Below are positions 56,424 to 64,000 of a stretch of 64,000 nt of DNA, piece after piece. A program made the translations under genes and the position numbers. Origin of the DNA: Dendrolimus kikuchii (taxonomy: Eukaryota > Arthropoda > Insecta > Lepidoptera > Lasiocampidae); NCBI GenBank assembly GCA_019925095.2, contig CM034401.1:14048338-14112337 (forward strand), written 5' to 3'. The stretch's first letter is position 1, and every line of letters starts with the position of its first letter. The notes under the pieces were generated by a model. The model was not told the DNA's origin, did not search any database, and worked only from the letters and a program-made list of their open reading frames with translations.

Positions 56424-57039
56424 TATATAATATATTCTGTACTAATAACATAATTGTGTACTAGTATAGGAAGACATCTTAATGGTGTATAACGGTGGGG
56501 AACGCTGGTGACCCAACTAGCACTCTAATATAGCTCTCGGATGATTAAGTATATTATAATATATTTTTCCCTACAACAGCTGCTTTTGTTTTGTTACGTG
56601 TATAACTACTGATATCAATGCTTGTATAATACAAAAAGATATGCGATACTGAAAACTGTATGTAACTGTAAAATGTTTTATAATTCTATATTTTGACATT
56701 GAATAATGAGTTCACGGCATTTTAAATAATTTCATGACATATTTAGAATTAATAATGTTGAAATAAAAAAATAATAATTAATTAAATAATTTGGTTATTT
56801 AAATATAAAATATAAACAAAGAATTTATATGCCTTTATAAGGTGAAACATATACAATATAGAACTTATATGGAACATCATGTATTTCCATGTTTTTAAGA
56901 CATAAATCGTCCTTCGTTTTCTTTTTAGATCAAATGCAAATCAAATCAAAGCGAACCCCGGGCTTCACGGAGGCTACTCGAAACACAGCCGTGATGTAAA
57001 CCTAAATCATAATATAAGTATTAAAAGCAATAGACACCG

Positions 57040-57167
57040 ATGGTCGGTTTTTTTCTTACTATTCATTCACTTGCCTTACTATCAGTTAAAATTTAACAGA
57101 AACTCCATACGAGTAACGTCAAAATTCAATTGATGGTGTGTATGTGAAGAATAGTGAAACCGGTCAT
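57040..57167. mobile_element. Fold-back MITE (family M1), copy 4
   Basis: ATGGTCGGTTTTTTTCTTACTATTCATTCACTTGCC versus GAAGAATAGTGAAACCGGTCAT; central AGTTAAAATTTAACA / AAAATTCAATTGAT. Confidence 0.7.
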
Positions 57168-58304
57168 TTTACATTTCGCGTTTAAAAGTATATTGAGCAC
57201 CATAGGTCTTTAGTGTTAAACCTACCACAATGGCTAAGTTGCGTCATTGTGTCGCAATCATGTGCGTTCACACTTGATTTGGTTACAGTGTGTATTAGAA
57301 TTAGGGTTGCTATTTACAGTTGGTATTTATTTACTTTTAAATAATTTTAATGAGTTAAGCTATGAAAGGCAGAGATGCGCCAAGTATCTTCTGCACAGTC
57401 GTGCGAAATACTAATAAGCGCCTAAATTTGTTCTAATAAAGTTTTTATTTATTTATTTATCTTGATGGCGCCTTTCACGCGTTGGCGTCGTTGTGCGCCG
57501 CACGGCCTTGCTCATATGGACGGGTCTAGGAGATATTTAATTTATCTAGCTTAGAAAGTCGTAATTGAAAATAACACCTTGAACGATCTTGAACAAAGCG
57601 AAATCTTCCATATTGTTGATAAGACACGTTAAAAAATTTCTTAATACATGTTATTGAATTCGAAATTGTTAGATATGATTAAAACTATGATTTAAAGGTT
57701 TATAGGGTGTGTAACTTTTCATTTTGTTGTAATTTTTTCATGAAAATAGGGTTCAAAACGCTTGAAACTGATACAATTCAAATCATATAACTTTTGAGTT
57801 ATTTCTCAAATAAATTATCTATATGATTATAAATATATAATAAACATAATATAATATATATTTTGAGCAATATAAATGTAACATATCTTTGCTTTTATCA
57901 AACTTTTTCACTTTTGTACAATTCAATTTTATCTATCCCGAGGTGAGTGGAAGAAATTGCAACAAGCTATCTATATTTTTTACTGTTGTTTTTATTACAG
58001 CATATTTACTCAATGTGTGGCAACCCTTGCGTGCACGCATGCACGTAATTTGTGACTTCACATTTAGCGTAAACCACAGGTATGCGTGGTGTTTAACCTC
58101 GGTCATTAGGCACGTCATTGTGTTTGTCTAAATTTCTAGTATATTTACGGCGTAAGACAAGGTAATCAAGTTATTGTACAGTCGTGGTATGAAAATGGTT
58201 TTTAAATTGATTCATTTAACGTTCTGCGAGCACATGTCACCTTTCCAGACTAAGTCACAGAACAGGCTGTTCCACAGAAAATTATGTTTATCTATTTGAC
58301 AATA
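57168..58304. other. Unassigned DNA
   Basis: ATTCTAATAAAG followed by (TTTATTTA)n near 57430-57460 looks like a retroelement or gene 3' end, but no ORF leads into it. CpG-richer GGCGCC...GGCGTCG follows. No gene supported. Confidence 0.35.
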
Positions 58305-58460
58305 AGGTTTAATTTAACTTTCCACCCAAGTCACCCATATAAAGATGAAAATGAATCGTTCAATATCGTTGAATACTATCGTGTTTTTTCATTTCTATTT
58401 CTTTAAACAAAATTGATTCAATCTGATTGATCTGTCTAATATGAACAATACATGTTTCTA
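58305..58460 (+). repeat. Unnamed dispersed repeat, copy 3
   Basis: TTGAATACTATCGTGTTTTTTCA and GATTGATCTGTCTAATATGAACAATACATG align with 412-620 and 44625-44770. Confidence 0.35.
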
Positions 58461-58683
58461 CGATAGTAATTTTCGGGTATAGGCTAGCAATATGTCTAAT
58501 AATCTCGCTTGTAATAGGTACTAATAGAAGTAGTAGGATCAAAAAGTTCTGTATTATAGTCGTCAAAAATGGTATTCGTACCAACGGTCCTCACAACAAG
58601 GGTCGGCAATCGAGACTTAACACAAAGTTAATGTTGATTATTGTTTTTTTTAAATCAATTCAAGAATTATATATATATATATG

Positions 58684-58935
58684 ACGGCCTCTGTGGTTGA
58701 GCGGGCTAAGCCTTTGCCGGCCTACCTCACTTCAACGCAGAGGCTCCGGGTTCGATTCCTGGTATAGTAAATCTCGGAAACGTATTTTCTCCGTTATTTA
58801 CTATGGTCTGGGTGTCTGGGATCGGTCCCAGAGTAGTCCGTTGTATATTACCCATAACACAAGCGTAACTTGCTTAATTTGGGGATATACAATGTGTGTG
58901 TTTGTCTGCCGATTATTATATTATTATTATTATTA
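58684..58935 (+). mobile_element. tRNA-derived SINE (family S), best copy
   Basis: A-box TGGTTGAGCGGG (58694-58705) and perfect B-box GGTTCGATTCC (58749-58759) are spaced as in a tRNA gene. They are followed by the non-tRNA body (TATTTACTATGGTCTGGG, CCCAGAGTAGTCCGTTG, TAACACAAGCGTAACTTGC) and a TTATTATTATTAT tail. The head does not fold as a clean tRNA and lacks a pol III T-run stop directly after it, so SINE rather than tRNA. Confidence 0.9.
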
Positions 58936-58973
58936 TATATGTATTTTAAGATTCAAGTAAGACATCGAAACTA

Positions 58974-59866
58974 AAATACGTTATGTAGGAGATCACTGCC
59001 AACGGGTAGCGTGCCCAAAAGGCTGGCTGCATTGCCGCGCTGTATGGCAATACTTATTTGTGGTGCGAAATATGAGCCAGCCTTTTGATCACGGGCAGTA
59101 TCAAAGAGTTTCTTACATACGTCTTTAAAGAAAGTTTTTGCCGATGGACCCCACGGGCCTAATGTTTCAATCCCAAACGGCACAAATATGAAACCTTTTC
59201 CTAAGACCCCATATTTGCGCCGTTTGACGTCTTCGGTTGAAGTGGGCCAGTTTTTGCCAGTTGAGCAGTTTGTTGCCAGCCCCTGCCTCGGTGACTGGAA
59301 GATGTGACGGGGCCAGTGTGCCAACACAGGTCGCATCCCACACTAGCGGCCGCCCCATCTTCCAAGGGACGAGTGACATTCCGTCCGGTCTCTTGCCATC
59401 GTCACTTATCAGACCATTCGGTTCTAGATTGAGATTGATTGAGATTATATCCGTGCAGGAACGGAGAAAGAATACAATTTCCTGCGGCCGGGCGGCCTGT
59501 CGTAAGAGGCGACTTAACAACCCACAGCCAGGTGGTAGGGCATTTGCCCGACTAGATGGCTACCACCGCTGGTCTAAAGTATGTCGCCATAACAACCTTG
59601 AGTTGTGTTCCGGCATTAGTGACCAGGTTCTATTCTCCCTTAAGAGAGCAGCAGCGCATTTGTAGCAACTTTGGTGTTGCAAATGTCCATAGGCGATGGT
59701 AACCGCTTTCCATCGAGTGGGCCGTCTGTCTGCCTGCTGATCTCTTGCAATAAAAAAAAAGAATGGCCGACACGCCGACGCTGACAAGAGCTCGGCGGAT
59801 GATGTCGTTGAGGCTGGCATGACGAGATCTTCTTCCTGCGCCTTTAAAACATGACAACCCGTGGTG
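58974..59866 (-). pseudogene. LINE ORF2 C-terminal region (family H), split by an R300 insertion
   Basis: On the minus strand the protein reads [20 protein letters not shown] then [15 protein letters not shown]300 copy 13 (59449-59760) interrupts. Beyond it the same protein resumes with [39 protein letters not shown] and [15 protein letters not shown] frameshift near 59245-59290 leads to [50 protein letters not shown] and SLLGTLP, then a stop. These blocks are a known C-terminal region of lepidopteran LINE proteins, downstream of the RT core. It is dead because of truncation, frameshift and insertion. The end motif also occurs at 37841-37960. Confidence 0.75.
59449..59760 (+). mobile_element. 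R300 repeat, copy 13, inside a LINE ORF
   Basis: Intact copy ATCCGTGCAGGAACGG...CAATAAAAAAAAA with all hairpin stems preserved (for example GGTGGTAG/CTACCACC and GCAGGAA/TTCCTGC). Inserted in the opposite orientation to the host LINE. Confidence 0.93.
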
Positions 59867-59963
59867 TCATTGTTATTTCTTGATAGAAAAAAGTTATATT
59901 ATAAGAAGCGATTTCAGCACATAAGTTCTATGTAAAGAATGTGCGTGAGTTAAGAATATATTT

Positions 59964-60255
59964 ACCGTCTGTCTCAAATAAGACGGTATGGCTGACACAT
60001 CCCATAGAACGGAACTTATAACAATATCTTATACTTGACCTATGAATCAGATAAAAAATTTAATTATATAAAAATAAGTAAATACTTCTTACTGTTTAAA
60101 ACTGACATTATAATTAAATTCAAGATATTTTCTCTTTTTTTACCTAATTTCATGTAACATTTGATTAATTACCTGACGTTTTAAAGTTAAACAAGTAAAG
60201 TATGCTACAAGTTACGTTCTATGGGATGTGTCAGACATACCGTCGTATTTGAGAT
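59964..60255. mobile_element. TIR element (MITE M7), full copy
   Basis: CTGTCTCAAATAAGACGGTATGGCTGACACATCCCATAGAACG at the left is inverted at the right (CGTTCTATGGGATGTGTCAGACATACCGTCGTATTTGAGATAGACAG). TIRs are about 45-50 bp and the interior is AT-rich, about 290 bp in all. No ORF. Confidence 0.8.
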
Positions 60256-60531
60256 AGACAGTAGTAATATTAGATAATCTATGCACGTTGCATTGCATGT
60301 AAATGGCCTTGCAACGATTCAGTTCAGATCGCGATGAGACTACTAACTATAAGAACGTATAATTAAGCAATGAAACCTTGTTCTGTAGCAGATAACAATA
60401 TAATTGATGTATTGCTGCTGGCGTTTCATAAGTACATTAAGACTGATGCTAAAGTTTCTGTTGTTGATAGATACCACGCATCATTAATTTTAATATTATA
60501 TTATGACTTTACTTTTTGAATTATACATATA

Positions 60532-60790
60532 ACAGTAGCCCATCAACGTCCCACTGCTGGACTCAGGCCTCCCATTATAGGGAAATGGATAGTATACCTA
60601 CCACGCTTGTCCAAGGCGCCTGGGTAGGTTTGACACATCGATTATCGCGATGTGCAAGTTTCATCACGATGTTTTCCTTCAATATTGTTAGCACGTGGTA
60701 ATTGTAACAAAGTGCACATTAGGCCAGGCAACTGAGTGAGTACACTGAGTTCGGGACGCACGCGCTAGCTATTACGCTATCACGACGATT
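60532..60790 (-). mobile_element. SINE family T, near full length
   Basis: On the minus strand a decayed tRNA-like head (GATAGCGTAATAGCTAGCGCG...), TGTTACAATTACCACGTGCTAAC, GAAGGAAAACATCGTGATGAAAC, GATAATCGATGTGTCAAACC and GAGTCCAGCAGTGGGACGTTGATGGGC. Confidence 0.75.
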
Positions 60791-60908
60791 ATACTCCCCG
60801 TATATTTGGAACTTCTAAACATAGATATCCATAATTGTAGATTATAATTTCGTCTGTAGATTAAAAATCATGACAATTAGTTTATAAACTCATTTATCGC
60901 ACTATAGT

Positions 60909-61033
<125 letters not shown>

Positions 61034-62311
61034 TCTCTCGATTTGTATTTTTTTTAGTTATAGTTTATCTCGTATATATCGTATCGTATATGTCTCGTAT
61101 ATTTATTGTAGTCTTGTTAGAGTTTCATTACATTTCAAATAAAATACATTATTTAATTTCTGCAGATATCTGCTGGGTAGTTCTATTGTAGATAAGTTGT
61201 TTTTCGTGACCGTATTGAAAAACAATTATTTACTTTACTCTTAAACAAAGCATAAATTTAACGTAAGTTGTGAAGTAAATCGACGCGTGTCTAAATTTAA
61301 AACTATTCGTGTTCACTTAATTTGAGCCAGCAATTTACTCGGCAGTAAGTTGGAGTTTCTAATTTGTTCTAAATATGTTTAATATTATCATGGAAAGACA
61401 AGATAATATGAAACTAGTTGTTTATGCATATACCTTAAAATAAAATTATAAGTACTTTGTCTGTTTTTAATTTTATATTATGTTTGAGATAAGCGGCCTT
61501 TCAAATATTTTTTTTTTACTGAATATAAACTAAATCAGTTTTAATAGCTTCAAAATCATTAATTCATCAATATTTTTATTTAATAAGTAAATTTATTCCC
61601 ATTTCTTCAACCCGAGAAGATATATAATTTTTAGAATTTATAGAATTTTTAAAATAGTAAATTTGAATTGCTATACTCGTAGACTGCAAGTGAACTCAAA
61701 TATTCTGTTAAGTGTAATAATGCATATGCACTTTTATGTTGTATATATTTCATATCATAATATTATTCTCCCATCATTTCTATATAAACACAGCAACCAA
61801 ATTTTTAAACAACGACAACTCGACTTTGATTTGTCAAAGTAACAATGATCCAATTCATCACTGTTCTTTAAAGTACTTACACAATCCGCATCACAGGAAC
61901 GTAGTTATTATTAAATGTGTTAAAAAAGAAATCTAATAATTATAAAATATAAAAAGGTATATATTGACACGTATATATGTACAAATATATTTTTAGTGAC
62001 CGTATTATAAAATTTCAATCTATGTAATGAAATATTTTCCGCTTCACCGCTTATGAAATTATATATCCTTCTGTCATAAAATGAGAATGCAACAATAATA
62101 ATAAAAATCTACCTAGAAATGAGGTCAAACCATTGCCAATAAATACTTAACCGTAATACCAATATTCTAATGAATTAAGAAATAGATCATTATTCCTTTC
62201 TAGCGGAAGCGTCTATGGGCTAGTTTAAGACCGCTTAAGCATTTTGCTCGTAAGTCAGCGTTTTGTAATTCATACTTAGGCCGTTCTCACATTCAACGGA
62301 TTTTCCGTAGG
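61034..62311. other. AT-rich DNA, nothing recognised
   Basis: No ORFs over 66 codons and no recognised repeats. Confidence 0.45.
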
Positions 62312-62627
62312 TTTTTTTTTTATTGCAGGAGTTCAGCAGACAGGCAGACGGCCCACTTGATGGAAAGCGGTTACCATCGCCTATGGACATTCGCAACACC
62401 AAAGGTGCTCTACAAATGCGCTGCTGCTCTCTTAAGGGAGACTGGAACCAGGTCGTTATTGCCGGAACACAACTCAAGGTTGTTATGGCGACATACTTTA
62501 GACCAGGGGTGGGAGCCATCCAGGTGGGCAAATGCCCTACCACCTGTCTGTGGGTTTTTTGTCGCCTCTTACGACAGGCCGCCCGGCTGCAGGAAATTGT
62601 ATTCTTTCTCCGTTCCTGCACGGATAG
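62312..62627 (-). mobile_element. R300 repeat, copy 14
   Basis: Full-length minus-strand copy with a T-run tail (62312-62321) and intact head (TGCACGGATA). Overlapping ORFs of 107-128 codons in three frames are repeat artefacts. Confidence 0.92.
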
Positions 62628-63357
62628 AAATTCGAATTACGACTAATGAAGGATGCTTCAAATGTATATATTTAGTTAAATTGTAGAATTACAATTTAAT
62701 ATGAAGTGACTTTTCGTGCTGTCACAGAAAACCTTTTGTTTGATATCAATAAACGACTTTCAATAATCAATGTTTCTGTAATACAAAAGTCTTTACCAGT
62801 GTTAGATTCAGTCATAATGTTCGGATCGTATTAAAATTGGTACACCCAAAAAGGTTAGCAACCGAGCTGTAAACGATTACACACGATGTGTAATCAGGGC
62901 ATTACTGAGTAGTTTGTATTGTATATAACCATGCAATAGAACATTATACTTCGCGGTGTTAATTATTAAAGCGTAGTCTTAGAAAATGTGGAAACTAACA
63001 TAGTAGAGGGCCGGTTACCGTATTAATTATCTACTGATGGATGAGACCTACAGTGGATATCGTGTTTGGCAAAAAACATAACTCAGTTGACGGCTTGAAA
63101 GAGGCTGTCGATAAAGGCAAGATAAGGAGTAAGACGGGGATACCCGGCTCAAACTTGGAAAGGCCTACGACCAGCAGTAATAGATTACGATGATCGACAA
63201 CATTCATACATAGATGAACATGAAGGAAGATCTTTACCAAAATTACTCTGTGTTATGATATGGGATTGTTTAAGAGCGTCATAAATTCCTTCTAGACCGG
63301 CTACTCGTTGACGATGGTCTTGACGTTGCACACGTCAATAGGGGACGGTGATCACTT

Positions 63358-63497
63358 ATGACCGGTTCCTATATCTTATCAACTGTTCATTTTTCTTACT
63401 ATCAATTAAAATTTGACATAAGCTCCAAACAAATAATCTCAAAATTCAACTGATGGTAAGACAAGTGAATGAATGAAAGATTTAGGGAACTGGCCAT
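63358..63497. mobile_element. Fold-back MITE (family M1), copy 5
   Basis: ATGACCGGTTCCTATATCTTA at the left, AAAGATTTAGGGAACTGGCCAT at the right; CATAAGCTCC in the centre as in other copies. Confidence 0.7.
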
Positions 63498-64000
63498 TAA
63501 ATAATTAAGAATTTTGTATGTTGTAAAATTTATCAGTATTTTCTGTCAGAAACTGGCTTCATACGAATTGCAAAACTTTACACGGACCTATTGTTATAGG
63601 TATTTATATCACCAACAGTTTGATCAATACACAAGTGCTGCTAAACTTCCTAGACTGCATATAAACTTGGCTCAGTTGTTTGTTAGTTTACTGCGCAACT
63701 TTGTATGTTTTTAAACTATTTTATTACTTTTTAGTTCGCTTGCAATATTTATTGCTCGTAATATTAATGAGGTAAAGTTACGTACTTTTAAGTTATAATA
63801 TCTATAACATAAACGGTATGTATGTATATGTAGGTAAAGTATTAAAAGTTATAAAACCGAGGTACTAACAGATAATCTTTTGTTAATGTTAGTTTACAAT
63901 AATTAAATATATATAATAGCAGCGCCTGAGGTTATAAGGTTATATTTTGGATAATTTACACTATATAAATTATAGCCTATAAGTTATTCTGATGTGTAAC
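63498..64000. other. AT-rich DNA, nothing recognised
   Basis: A 66-codon ORF (63514-63714) has no recognised homology. Confidence 0.4.

Noticed and set aside
58684..58760. tRNA-like A and B boxes suggesting a tRNA gene
   Set aside because: The same head occurs with the same non-tRNA body in several other places and does not form a clean cloverleaf; it is a SINE head.

Overview
This window looks like nuclear DNA of a moth or butterfly (Lepidoptera). It is AT-rich and has no operons, no long ORFs and no bacterial or CRISPR features. It is full of insect and lepidopteran repeats: TC...CTAG Helitron-type elements, tRNA-derived SINEs, 5'-truncated non-LTR (LINE/RTE-type) ends, a Penelope-like element, a probable solo LTR and many short inverted-repeat DNA elements. 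Almost all longer ORFs are remnants of these repeats. Assignments come from reading the sequence and remembered family motifs; no search was run.

Only one place looks like host-gene sequence. The CpG-richer stretch 27300-27900 has a TATA-like motif, an arthropod-type initiator, a leader without ATGs and a short first coding exon (7 codons, 27877-27897) ending at a GTAAGT donor. I found no later exons, so 27898 onward may be the start of a long first intron or intergenic DNA.

Layout. 0-6 kb: unique AT-rich DNA with LINE-tail fragments and the first copies of a ~300-bp repeat, here called R300. 6-17 kb: tRNA SINEs, Helitrons, LINE 3' ends, R300 copies (one nested in a MITE), a solo LTR and a decayed Penelope-like element. 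17-27 kb: retroelement 3' UTRs, (TA)n arrays, RTE fragments, R300 and SINEs. 27-42 kb: the candidate promoter, then sparse repeats and a cluster of inverted-repeat elements at 40-41.6 kb. 42-64 kb: more SINE, R300, Helitron, MITE and LINE copies.

The main result concerns R300, with 14 near-complete copies and one partial. It ends in AATAAA plus poly(A), can be drawn as a chain of hairpins, and shares about 60 nt of 3' tail with a non-LTR retrotransposon also present here (8880-9440 minus, 33034-33400 plus). This fits a non-autonomous retroelement mobilised by that LINE lineage through its 3' tail. A second point is a hammerhead-ribozyme-like stem-loop in both copies of a Penelope-like terminal region.
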